From Myxococcales bacterium (GTDB taxonomy: Bacteria; Myxococcota_A; Bradymonadia; UBA7976; UBA1532), in NCBI GenBank assembly GCA_020633465.1, contig JACKDN010000040.1:1-64000 (forward strand): a stretch of 64,000 nt of DNA. Reading direction: 5' to 3'. Positions within the stretch are counted from its first letter, which is position 1, and each line of letters starts with the position of its first letter. Shown piece by piece: positions 23,214-32,727 of the stretch. Under the pieces are notes generated by a model. It was not told the origin of the DNA and did not search any database. It was given only the letters and a program-made list of their open reading frames with translations. A program made the translations under genes and the position numbers.

Positions 23214-24194
23214 ATGAACCGCAAGGTGCACGACGCCTACTTCAAGCGGGTCTTTGGTCAGCCGCGGCACGCGCGCGGCATGCTGCGCGCGGTGCTGCCG
23301 CGCGCGCTGGTCGGCGCCATCGACTGGCGCACGTTCGGCCGATGCTCGGCCGAGCTGGTGACGCGCACCTTCGGCCAGTCCTACCCGGACCTGCTCTTCC
23401 AGGCCGCCGGGCCGGCCGGGCAGATCGTGTTCTTCGACTACGAGCACCAGAGCCGACCGCACCCGTTCATGCCGCACCGGCTGCGGGGCTATGCGCACGA
23501 GCTGACGCAGGCGTGGTTGGCCGGCCAGCCCCGGACGGTGAGACACCTGCCGCTGGTGGTGCCGGTGGTCCTGTACCACGGCAAACGCCGCTGGCGGGCT
23601 CCCCGGACGCTGGAGGCCTGCACCCACCCGGCGCTCAGCCGGCCCGATGGACGGCGCTGGCCGACGATGTACCTCGACGATCTGTGGCGAGTCGACGACG
23701 GGCTGCTCGTCGGTCGCGACGCGACCCCCCTGGCGCGCTTCGCGCTGCTGTGCCTGAAGCACGCGCGGCACACGCGCGACCTCGCCAGCGTGCTGCGGCA
23801 GCACGACGGGCTCACCCGCGCCGTGCTGTCGACGCCCGAGGGCCGCGGAGACATCGCCGCCGCGCTCGACTATATTGGCTTCGTCCGGCCGCACGCCTGG
23901 GCCGGCGATCTGGAGGCGCTCGGCGGACTGCTGGGCGAGGAGGCGGAAGACATGGCACGGACCATCGCCCAGGCGCTGATCGAGAAGGGCATCGAGCAGG
24001 GCATCGAACAGGGGATCGAGACAGGGCAGCTGCGTGGTCGGCGCGATCTGGTCGCTCGCCTGCTCGCCTTCAAGTTCCCCGACCTCGACGACGACGCCCG
24101 GGCGCGGGTCGAGGCCGCCGACGCCGCGCAGCTCGACCGCTGGGCGGAGCGGGTGCTGACCGCGTCGACCCTGGCCGACGTCTTCGAGGGCTGA
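23214..24194 (+). CDS. Rpn-family recombination-promoting nuclease/PF04754 putative transposase
   Basis: This 326-residue protein matches the PF04754 family (E. coli RpnA-E). N-terminal K-V-H-D-A-Y-F-K-R-V-F, the PD-(D/E)XK-like core Y-P-D-L-L-F and F-F-D-Y-E-H-Q-S, then L-P-L-V-V-P-V-V-L-Y-H-G-K. Near the C-terminus it has the tandem E-K-G-I-E-Q-G-I-E-Q-G-I-E run and a Leu-rich tail, both typical. Rpn proteins are endonucleases that raise RecA-independent recombination and are active in phage defence. It lies between a RecC paralogue and sbcD. The RBS hairpin and a following terminator-like hairpin suggest it is controlled separately. Confidence 0.9.
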   Translation: MNRKVHDAYFKRVFGQPRHARGMLRAVLPRALVGAIDWRTFGRCSAELVTRTFGQSYPDLLFQAAGPAGQIVFFDYEHQSRPHPFMPHRLRGYAHELTQAWLAGQPRTVRHLPLVVPVVLYHGKRRWRAPRTLEACTHPALSRPDGRRWPTMYLDDLWRVDDGLLVGRDATPLARFALLCLKHARHTRDLASVLRQHDGLTRAVLSTPEGRGDIAAALDYIGFVRPHAWAGDLEALGGLLGEEAEDMARTIAQALIEKGIEQGIEQGIETGQLRGRRDLVARLLAFKFPDLDDDARARVEAADAAQLDRWAERVLTASTLADVFEG

Positions 24195-24219
24195 CCCGCC
24201 TTTCTCCCCTTTCTCGTCC

Positions 24220-24240
24220 CGCGGCACGTAGCGTGCCGCG
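24220..24240 (+). terminator. Strong hairpin after the Rpn gene
   Basis: CGCGGCACG-TAG-CGTGCCGCG is a perfect 9-bp stem with a 3-base loop, 25 bases after the stop. No T-run follows, so it may end transcription with Rho, or protect the 3' end. It separates the Rpn gene from the sbcD-recD unit. Confidence 0.55.
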
Positions 24241-24353
24241 ACCCGTCGCACCCTGAGCCCGTTGACCGCCGGACCCCGTCGCCCCCATGGTGATGTCCGC
24301 TTCGCGGGCGGGGGCGCGTCCGGCCACACGACAGGCGACAGGGAGCACGCAGC

Positions 24354-25472
24354 ATGGCGCGGTTCATCCACACCGCGGACTGGCAGCTGGGGCTGCGCGT
24401 CCGCTTCATCCCCGGGGACGCCGGCGCCGTCGTGCGGGACGCGCGCCTGCGCACCGTGCGGCGCATCGGCCAGCTGGCCCGGGACGAGCAGGCCGACTTC
24501 GTCGTCGTCGCCGGCGACGTCTTCGAGCACCACGGGCTGAGCCCGGCGACGCTGCGCAAGACCTTCGACGCCGTGGCCGACTTCCCCTGCCCGGTCTACC
24601 TGCTGCCGGGCAACCACGATCCGCTCACCCCGGACAGCCTGTACCGGAGCCCGCTGTGGGCGAAGGAGGCCCCGAGCCAGCTTCACGTGCTCGGCGGCAC
24701 CGCGCCCGTCGAGGCGCCCGGCGGCGCGTGGCTGTTCCCCTGCCCCCTGCTCGAGCGCCACACCCTGGACGACCCCACCGAGCACCTGACCCCCGACTTC
24801 GGCCCGCAGGGCGTCGTGCGCGTCGGCGTCGCCCACGGCGGCATCCGCGAGATCCTCGCGCCGATGATGGACGACGAGGACGAGCTCGCGAACGCCATCC
24901 GCATCGACGCCGCGAAGGCCGGCGCCCTCGACTATCTGGCCCTGGGTGACTGGCACGGCGTCCTGCAGGTCGACGCCCGCACCTGGTACAGCGGCGCGCC
25001 GGAGGCCACGCGCTTCAAGGAGAAGAGGCCGGGCAACGTGCTGCTGGTCGACATCGACGGCCCCGGCGCCACGCCGACGGTCGAAGAGCGGTCCGTGGCC
25101 ACCCAGACGTGGGTGCAGCACCGCCTCTCCGTCGCGAACGCGGACGATCTGACCGCCATCGACGCCTTCTTCGACGCCCTGCCCGACAAGCAGGACACCC
25201 TGGTCGAGCTGTTCCTCGAGGGCACCGTCGACGCCGCCACCCACGCCGCGCTGGGCGCCCTGCTCGCCCGCCAGGGCGACCGCCTCTGCTGGCTGCGCCG
25301 CCGCGACGACAGCCTGGCCGTGCTGCTGCACGACGCCGACCTGGACGACATCGCCACCGACGGCTGGGTGCGCCACGTCATCGACGATCTGCGCCCCCGC
25401 GCCGAGGTCGATCCGGCCGCCCGCGGCGCGCTGCACCTGCTGTATCGCATCCACCAGGAGGGCGCCCGATGA
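24354..25472 (+). CDS. sbcD: SbcD/YhaO-type DNA repair exonuclease
   Basis: This 372-residue Mre11-family nuclease cuts DNA ends and hairpins with its SbcC-type ATPase partner. The metallophosphoesterase motifs are F-I-H-T-A-D-W-Q-L-G (residues 4-13), V-V-A-G-D-V-F (51-57), L-P-G-N-H-D (84-89), V-A-H-G-G and L-G-D-W-H-G. The usual His after D-x in the first motif is Gln here. The C-terminal capping region ends with a Leu/Arg-rich segment. GGGAG lies nine bases before the ATG. The stop overlaps the next ATG (ATGA). It opens a five-gene coupled set ending in recD. Confidence 0.92.
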   Translation: MARFIHTADWQLGLRVRFIPGDAGAVVRDARLRTVRRIGQLARDEQADFVVVAGDVFEHHGLSPATLRKTFDAVADFPCPVYLLPGNHDPLTPDSLYRSPLWAKEAPSQLHVLGGTAPVEAPGGAWLFPCPLLERHTLDDPTEHLTPDFGPQGVVRVGVAHGGIREILAPMMDDEDELANAIRIDAAKAGALDYLALGDWHGVLQVDARTWYSGAPEATRFKEKRPGNVLLVDIDGPGATPTVEERSVATQTWVQHRLSVANADDLTAIDAFFDALPDKQDTLVELFLEGTVDAATHAALGALLARQGDRLCWLRRRDDSLAVLLHDADLDDIATDGWVRHVIDDLRPRAEVDPAARGALHLLYRIHQEGAR

Positions 25473-28400
25473 CCGGCCTGCGCATCCGCTCGGTTCGCCT
25501 CGCGAACGTCGGCGTCCTGTCCGGCGAGCTCGACCTCGGCGCCTTCTCGGACGGCATCACGCTGGTCACCGGCCCCAACGAGACCGGCAAGTCGACCGTC
25601 GTGGAGGCCGTGCGCGCGGCCCTGTTCGAGAAGCACGGCGCCGGCCACGCCGGCCTGAAGAAGCTGCAACCCCACGGCAGCCGCGAGGCCCCGGAGGTGT
25701 GGCTCGACTTCGACATCGGCGGCGCCCGCTACGCCCTGCACAAGCGCTTCCTGTCCGGCGCGATGGCCCAGCTCTCGGTCGAGGCGCCCGGCCTCGCGCC
25801 CGAGGTGCTGACCGGCGAGGCCGCCGACGCGCGCGTCTGGGCCGACCTGAAGGCGTCCGCTCCCGGCAACCGCGGCGCCAAGCTCGAGAACATGGGCGTC
25901 TGGGGCCTGCTGTGGGTCACCCAGGACGCCGCCGCCTTCGCGGATCCCGGCGACACGCTGCACACCGACACCCGCGCGGCCCTGCAGGACATCATCGGGC
26001 GGCAGGTGTCGCAGGTGCTCGGCGGCGCCCACGGCGAGCGCATCTACGCCCGCGTCGTCGCGGAGGACCGCCGCTACTGGACGCCGACCTCGCGCAACCC
26101 GAGCGGCGAGCTGAAGGCCGCGAAGGACGCGGCCGAGGCGGCGAAGGCCCGGGTCGCCGGCATCGAGACCAAGGTGCACGAGGTCGAGCGCCAGGCCCAG
26201 GATCAGGCCACCCTGAAGGCCCGCGCCGACGCGTTGGACGCCGCGCGCGAGAAGCTGGCCGCCGAGGTGCGCTCGGCGGAGGACGACGCGCGGGCGGTCA
26301 CCCGGCTGCGCGAGGCTTTCCAGATCGCCGAGGAGCGCGCGCAGACCGCCGAGGAGCGCGCGCAGGCCGCGGCCACCGCGGTGTCCGACCGCGCCGCGCT
26401 GGCCGAGGATCGCCGCCGCCGCGACGCCGCGCGCGCCCAGGCTGCCGCCACCGCCGCGAACCTGGGCGAGCAGGTGGCGCAGCTCGACGCCGAGGTGGGC
26501 GTCGCCGCCGCGGCCCTCGCGGCCGCCGAGACCGCGGCCGCCGAGGCCCGCGACGCCTGGCGCGCGGCCCGGCAGGCCCTCGCCACCGCCCGCTCGGCCC
26601 GCGAGCGCGCCGACGCCCGCCGGGCGCTGGCCGCCGCCCGCGACCTGCAGGCGCGCCGCGACGCCTTGCGCGCCGAGGCCGACGCCGCCCTCGACGACGC
26701 CGCCTGGCGCCGCCTCGCCGCCCTCGACGCCGAGCGCGCCGAGGCCGAGGCCGAGCTGCGCCACACCGGCACCCGCCTCGTCGTCGGCGATCCGGCCTCT
26801 CCCGACCTCACCTGGGTGGTCGGCCGCCGCGCCGCGCGCGCCGTCGAGGGCCTGGGCGACGTCGAGCTGACCCCGGCCGCGCCCGGCCTGGCCGACGCCC
26901 GCGCTGCGCTCGACGCCGCGGCCGAGCGCGTCGGCGAGGCCCTGCGTCCGCTGGGCGTGGACACCCCGACGCGGCCCGCGCCGGCGCGGCTGCCGCGCCG
27001 AGCAGGAGGCGCGCGTCGCCGACCTCGAGGCCCGCCTGTCCGACCTGGCCGCCGACGGCGTCGAGGCCCTGCGCTCGGCGGCCGACAAGGCCGCGGCCGA
27101 TCGCGACGCTCTGGCCGAGCGCCTGCGCGACGCGCGCGCCGCCGAGGCCCGCGTCACCGAGCGCCGCGCCGCCCGCGACGCGCTGCCGGTGGACGCCGCG
27201 GCCCTCGCCGAGGTCGACCGCCTCGCCGCTGACCTGGCCGCGCGCGAGGCCGCCCGCACCGGCGCCGCGACCCGCGTCACCATCCAGCCGCGCGGCGACG
27301 TGTCCCTCACCCGCGACGGCGACCCCTGCCCGCTGGGCGACGAGGGCGCGGCGCGCCTGACGCTGACCCGCGCCACGGTCCTGGGCATCGGCGACGTCGC
27401 CGACGTCACCGTCGAGCCGGGCGGCGAGGATCTGGCCACCCTCGAGCGCCGCCACGCCGAGGCGCGCGCCGCCCTCGAGGCCCAGCTCGAGAGCCTGGGC
27501 GTCGACACCGTCGAGGCCGCCCGCGAGGCCGCCCGGGCGCGGCGCGAGGCCGACGACGCCCTGCAGGACGCGGCCGGGCAGCTGCGCGCGCTGGCCGCCG
27601 AGGGCGTCGCCGCGCTGGCCGAGCAGTCGACGCGGGCCACGCGCCGCGCGGCGGACGCGCAGCGGCGGCGCGCCGAGGCCGACGCGGCCGCCGAGGCGCT
27701 CGCCGCCGCGAAGGCCCAGGTGCACGCCGATCCCTTCACCGCCGACGCGATCGCCCGGCTGGACGCGGCGCTCGAGGCCCGCGCCGCGCCGAGCGGCAGG
27801 TGACGGACCGCGCCGCCGTCCTGACCGTGGGGGTGAGCGCGTCGCCTGCGTCACCGCCGCCGAGGGCACGCACGCGGGGTCCAGTGGCGCGTCGAGCCTG
27901 GGCCGGCGGCGCCGAGGCGCACGCGCGCCGCGACGCGAAGGCCAGCGCGCTGGCGACGGCGCTGGCCGACCTCGACGCGGCCGACCTCGACGCCGCGCGC
28001 GCCCGTTGGGAGCGCGGGCTCACCGTCGCGAAGGCCCTCGACGAGGTCGACCGCCAGCTCTCGAGCGCGCGCCCGACGGCCTCGAGGCGCTGGCCGCGCG
28101 CGCCGGGGAGGCCGACGCGGACGAGGCCGCCGTCGACGACCTCGAGCCGCTGATCGAGGCCGAGCAGGCCGCCGAGCGCGCCGCCGAGGCCGCCGAGACG
28201 ACGCGCGACGCCGCGCGGCGCGCCACGAGACAGTCACCGTGCGGCGCGCCGCCCTGGCCCGCGAGCACGCGCAGGCGGAGGCCCACGCCGAGGCCGCCGC
28301 GCGGGCGCTGACCGAGGTCGAGACGCGGCTGGCGGCCGAGCGCGAGGTGCGCGACGACGACGCCCTCGCCGCCGAGGCCGAGGCCGCCGCGCGGCGGCCG

Positions 28401-29125
28401 GCGAGGCCGCGGCGGCGCTCGAGACGGCGCGCGTGGCCCTCGAGGCGGCCAACCCGGCGCTGGTCGAGGGCGAGGTGGAGCGGGCGCAGGGCGCGCTGGC
28501 CAGTCACGACGCCCAGGCGCGGGCGCTGCGCGATCGCGTCGCTGGGCTCGAGGCGCTGCTGGCCCGGGCCGCGGCCGAGGGCAACTTCGAGGCGCTGGGC
28601 GACGCCCGCGCCGAGCTCGCCGACGCCGAGGATCGCCTGGCCCGCGTGCAGCGCGACGCCGACGCCGCGCGCGCGCTGTTCGAGGCGGTCGAGGCGCGCT
28701 ACGCCGAGACGCAGCGCCGCTTCCTGGCGCCGGTCGTGCAGGAGGCCCGGCCCTACCTGCAGGCCATCCGCCCCGGCACCCAGCTCCAGATGACGCCCGC
28801 GCTGACGGTGGACAAGGTGGTGCGCGCGGGCGCCGAGGAGGCCTTCGACCAGCTCTCGGGCGGCACGCGCGAGCAGCTGTCGGTCATCGTGCGCCTGGCG
28901 CTGGCCCGCGTGCTGGCGCGCGACGGCACGGCGATGCCGCTGATCCTCGACGACACCATGGGCTGGACCGACGACGGCCGCTTCCTGCAGATGACCCGCA
29001 TCCTGCGCAACGCCGCCAAGGAGATGCAGCTGATCATCCTCACCTGCCACCCCGGGCGGTTCGCGCGGCTGCAGCCCGAGCGCACCATCGACCTCGAGCA
29101 GCTGCGCAAGGGGGCGCTGGCGTGA
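25469..29125 (+). CDS. sbcC: SbcC/YhaN-type SMC-like ATPase (at least five frame changes in this sequence)
   Basis: This is the ATPase partner of SbcD. The head starts with V-R-L-A-N-V-G and Walker A G-P-N-E-T-G-K-S-T (residues 35-43). A long Ala/Arg/Glu coiled coil follows, then the signature L-S-G-G-T-R-E-Q and Walker B L-I-L-D-D-T-M. The coding signal moves between frames at about 26970-27000, 27780-27800, 28065, 28220 and 28410. The first and last blocks share a frame, and total length (about 1219 codons) is normal. Four of five shifts look like single-base losses, so sequencing error in GC-rich coiled-coil DNA is likely. The GTGA overlap with recC is intact. Confidence 0.8.
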
Positions 29126-32100
29126 CGCCCGGTCTCTCGGTCTACCGCAGCAACCGCCTCGAGGTGCTGGTCGAGCTGCTCGCGTGGCTGACGCAGCAAC
29201 CCGGGCAGCGCCCGGCCGATCCCATCGCCCCCCTGCGCGTCGCGGTGGGCAACGTGGGCATGGCGGGCTGGCTCGAGCACCGCCTGGCCGAGCGCTGGGG
29301 CGTGCTGGCCAACGTCGAGCTGATGTTCCCCGCCCGCGCCTTCGCCGAGGTCGAGCGCGCCGTCCTCGGCGAGGCCGCCGTGCCCGCGCCCGACGCGGAT
29401 CCCTGGGCGCCGGGCGCGCTCACCTGGACCGTGCTCGAGGTGCTGGCCGAGGTGCAGCGCGAGCCGCACGCCGTCTTCGCGCCGCTGCGCGACTACCTGG
29501 GCGCCGACCCCCACGCCGCCCGCGCGAAGGGCGGCGCCGCCACCGCCCGCGCCTACGGCCTCGCGCGCCAGATCGCCGACGTCTTCGACCGCTACGTCAC
29601 CTACCGCCCGCGGCTGGCGATCGACTGGACCGAGGGACGCCGCGCCGGCGAGCTGTCCCCCTCGCTGACCTGGCAGCCGGCCCTGTGGCGTCGCCTCGCC
29701 GAGCGCATCGGGGGCGATCACGCGGCCGCCCGCGCCCTGCGGCTCGAGGCCGCCCTGCGCGACGCCCCGCAGGTCGAGGTCGACCAGCCCCTGCGCGTCT
29801 TCGGCCTCAGCAGCCTGCCCCCGGCCATGCTGCAACAGGCCACGCGCTTGGCCCGCCGCATGCCGGTCGAGCTGTACCTGCTCTGCCCCTCGAACACCTA
29901 CTGGGCCGACCTGCACCGCCGCCGCGATCGCCTGGGTGATCTGCGCGAGGCCGAGCGCGACGCCGTCGGCCAGCGGGTGCGCGACGCGGGCGCCGAGGCC
30001 CGCAATCCGCTGCTGGCCGCCTTCGGCCGCGTGATGCGCGACTTCCAGATCGCCCTCGAGGGCCTGCCCGACACCGACCTGCGCGACCGCCGCGACGTCT
30101 TCGTCGACATGGCCGAGTCGCGCGAGGGCGTCGTGCCCGACGATCCCGACTTCCCCGACCCGGCGACCCTGCGCCCGTCCGCCCTGGCCGAGCTGCAGTC
30201 GGACGTGCTGCACGCGCGCCAGCGCACCGGCGTCGCCCTGCGCCCCGGCGACACCTCGCTGCAGTTCCACGCCTGCCACGGCCCGACCCGCCAGGTCGAG
30301 GTGCTGCGCGACGCCCTGCTGGGCCTGTTCGCGGCCGATCCCAGCCTCGAGCCGCGCGACGTCGTCGTCATGTCGCCCGACATCGAGACCTTCGCGCCCC
30401 TGGTCAGCGCGGTCTTCGAGGGCGGCCCGCAGCGCCCCGTGTCGCTGCACGACGACGACTGGGGGCCCGCCGGCGCGCCCCACGTGCCCTACGCCGTCGC
30501 CGATCTCAGCCTGCGCCGCGCCAACCCGGTGGCCGAGGCGCTGCTGCGCCTGCTGGCGCTGCCCGAGGATCGCCTCACCGCCCCCGCCCTGATCGAGCTG
30601 CTGGGCCAGGATCCCATCCGCCGCCGCTTCGACATCGCGCCCGACCAGCTCGGCGACCTGCGCACCTGGATCGTCGAGAGCGGCATGCGCTGGGGCGCCG
30701 ACGCCGCCGACCGCGCCGCCGAGGGGCAGCCCGCCGACGCCCTGAACACCCTGCAGTTCGGCCTGGATCGCCTGCTGCTGGGCGTGTGCGTCGGCGACGA
30801 GGACGACGGCGCGCTGGCCGGCGTGCGCCCCTTCGACCACCTCGCCCCCAGCCAGACCCCGCTGCTGGGCCGCCTGGCCGACCTCGTCGCCCGCCTCGTC
30901 GACCTGCGCGACGCCCTGCGCACGCCGCGCCCGGTGGCCGACTGGATCGCCCTGCTGATGGGCGAGCCGGACGCGCCCGGCGTGCTCGACAGCTTCACCG
31001 CCACCGACGAGCGCGCCGTCTGGATGAGCTGGAAGGTGCACGAGACCCTCGCCGAGCTGGCGGCCAGCGCCGAGGCCGCCGGCCAGACACGCCCCATCGA
31101 CGTCGCCGCCCTGCACGCCGCGCTCGCCGGCCGCTTCGACCTGCCCAGCAGCCGCGGCCCGATGGAGACCGGCGGCGTCACCTTCAGCTCGCTGGTCCCG
31201 ATGCGCGGCCTGCCCCACCGCGTGGTGTGCCTGCTGGGCATGGACGAGGGCAGCTTCCCGCGCAAGCCGGGCCGCCGCGCCTTCGACCTGGTCAGCCTGC
31301 GCCCCACCCTGGGCGATCGCGATCCCGCCGACGACGACCGCGGCGCGCTGCTCGAGGCGGTGCTGGCCGCGCGCGACCACCTGCTGGTGCTCTACACCGG
31401 CCGCGACCCCCGCTCGAACGAGGTGTGCCCGCCCGCCGTGCCCATCGGCGAGCTGCGCGACGTGATCGACGCCACCTTCGCGCCGGTCGACGGCGCGGCG
31501 GCCAGCGCCCACCTGACCCGCCACCACCCGCTGCAGCCCTTCAGCCCGCGCAACTTCGGCGAGGACGGCGAGCCCTTCGGCTTCGACAACCGCCTGGCCC
31601 GCGCCGCCCGCGCCGCCCGCTCGACCGACCGCGTCGAGCGCCCCTTCTTCACCCCCGGCGACGACCTGCCCGCCAGCGTCGTCGACGCCGAGGACGACGG
31701 CCCCGCGACGCTCGAGCTGGACACGCTGGCCCGCTTCCTCCGCGCGCCGCACGCCACCCTGCTGCGCCAGCGATTCGGCCTGTTCGAGGTCGAGGACGCC
31801 GCCGACGACGTGCCCGACCGCGAGCCCCTCGACGGGCCCGCCGGCCTCGAGCTGTGGCAGCTTCAGACCGACCTGCTGGCCGGCCGCCTCGCCGGCGCCT
31901 CGACCACCGAGGTCGAGCAGCGGCTGCGCGCCGCCGGCCGGCTGCCCCTGGGCGCCGGCGCCGAGGTCGCGCTGCAGCGCCCGCGCGCCATCGTCTCGCT
32001 GCTGGTCGAGCACCTCGCGCTGCTGCCGCCGGCCGAGGGCGAGGCGACCATCCAGCGCACCCTGGCCGAGCGCGCGCTGGTCGGCCACGTCGGCGGCCTG

Positions 32101-32727
32101 CGCGGCGCGGCCGAGGTGGTCACGCGCTTCCGCGGCGACGGCACGACGGGGCCGTGGACCTGGGTGCTGGCGCCGTGGGTGCGCCTGCTCGGGCGCCAGC
32201 TCGAGGCGGCCGATCCGGACGCCTCGGTCGTCGTGCTGCACGCCAACGAGTACAAGGGCGACATCAGGCCCCAGTGGCGCAGCTTCGCGGTACCCGGGGA
32301 TCAGCCCGTCGACGCCGCCGCCGACCACCTCGAGGCGCTGATCCGCCTGTACGACGCCGCCCGCGAGCGCCCGCTGCCGCTGCTGCCCAAGGGCAGCTTC
32401 CTGTTCGCCTACCAGGCGCACAAGGCGCTGCCGGCCGACCTGGCCGACGACACCGAGGCGGTGGCCGACGCCCTCGCCGCCGCCGACCCGGACGCGCTGG
32501 AGAAGGCGGCCAAGGCCGTCGCCGGCGCCTGGGATCCCTACGTCGGCCGCGGCGACCGGGACGATCCCGCGGTGGCCCGGCTGTTCGGCGACCGCTCGCC
32601 CGCCTTCACCGACGACGACACCTTCGACCCCGAGTTCGCCCGCGTCGCGCTCGCCGTCTGGCGCCCCCTCGTCGCCGCGCGCAAGACCCTGCGCAAGGTG
32701 CCCGACCTGGCCGGAGGCCGCCGATGA
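29122..32727 (+). CDS. recC: Exodeoxyribonuclease V gamma subunit RecC
   Basis: This 1201-residue protein follows E. coli RecC closely in layout: Y-R-S-N-R-L-E-V-L at the start, G-M-A-G-W-L-E-H-R-L, the central F-H-A-C-H-G-P-T-R-Q-V-E-V-L-R-D and R-D-V-V-V-M-S-P-D-I, R-F-D-I-A-P-D-Q-L and S-G-M-R-W-G. A later block has F-S-S-L-V-P-M-R-G-L-P-H-R-V-V. RecC scaffolds the RecBCD complex, splits the strands and recognises Chi. There is no Walker A, as expected. The GTG overlaps the SbcC stop, and the stop overlaps the recB ATG. Confidence 0.93.
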   Translation: MTPGLSVYRSNRLEVLVELLAWLTQQPGQRPADPIAPLRVAVGNVGMAGWLEHRLAERWGVLANVELMFPARAFAEVERAVLGEAAVPAPDADPWAPGALTWTVLEVLAEVQREPHAVFAPLRDYLGADPHAARAKGGAATARAYGLARQIADVFDRYVTYRPRLAIDWTEGRRAGELSPSLTWQPALWRRLAERIGGDHAAARALRLEAALRDAPQVEVDQPLRVFGLSSLPPAMLQQATRLARRMPVELYLLCPSNTYWADLHRRRDRLGDLREAERDAVGQRVRDAGAEARNPLLAAFGRVMRDFQIALEGLPDTDLRDRRDVFVDMAESREGVVPDDPDFPDPATLRPSALAELQSDVLHARQRTGVALRPGDTSLQFHACHGPTRQVEVLRDALLGLFAADPSLEPRDVVVMSPDIETFAPLVSAVFEGGPQRPVSLHDDDWGPAGAPHVPYAVADLSLRRANPVAEALLRLLALPEDRLTAPALIELLGQDPIRRRFDIAPDQLGDLRTWIVESGMRWGADAADRAAEGQPADALNTLQFGLDRLLLGVCVGDEDDGALAGVRPFDHLAPSQTPLLGRLADLVARLVDLRDALRTPRPVADWIALLMGEPDAPGVLDSFTATDERAVWMSWKVHETLAELAASAEAAGQTRPIDVAALHAALAGRFDLPSSRGPMETGGVTFSSLVPMRGLPHRVVCLLGMDEGSFPRKPGRRAFDLVSLRPTLGDRDPADDDRGALLEAVLAARDHLLVLYTGRDPRSNEVCPPAVPIGELRDVIDATFAPVDGAAASAHLTRHHPLQPFSPRNFGEDGEPFGFDNRLARAARAARSTDRVERPFFTPGDDLPASVVDAEDDGPATLELDTLARFLRAPHATLLRQRFGLFEVEDAADDVPDREPLDGPAGLELWQLQTDLLAGRLAGASTTEVEQRLRAAGRLPLGAGAEVALQRPRAIVSLLVEHLALLPPAEGEATIQRTLAERALVGHVGGLRGAAEVVTRFRGDGTTGPWTWVLAPWVRLLGRQLEAADPDASVVVLHANEYKGDIRPQWRSFAVPGDQPVDAAADHLEALIRLYDAARERPLPLLPKGSFLFAYQAHKALPADLADDTEAVADALAAADPDALEKAAKAVAGAWDPYVGRGDRDDPAVARLFGDRSPAFTDDDTFDPEFARVALAVWRPLVAARKTLRKVPDLAGGRR

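Noticed and set aside
23214..24194. Intact transposon around the PF04754 gene
   Set aside because: No terminal inverted repeats or target duplications are visible. The 9-bp stem at 24220 pairs locally and has no partner upstream. These proteins are now viewed as nucleases more than transposases.
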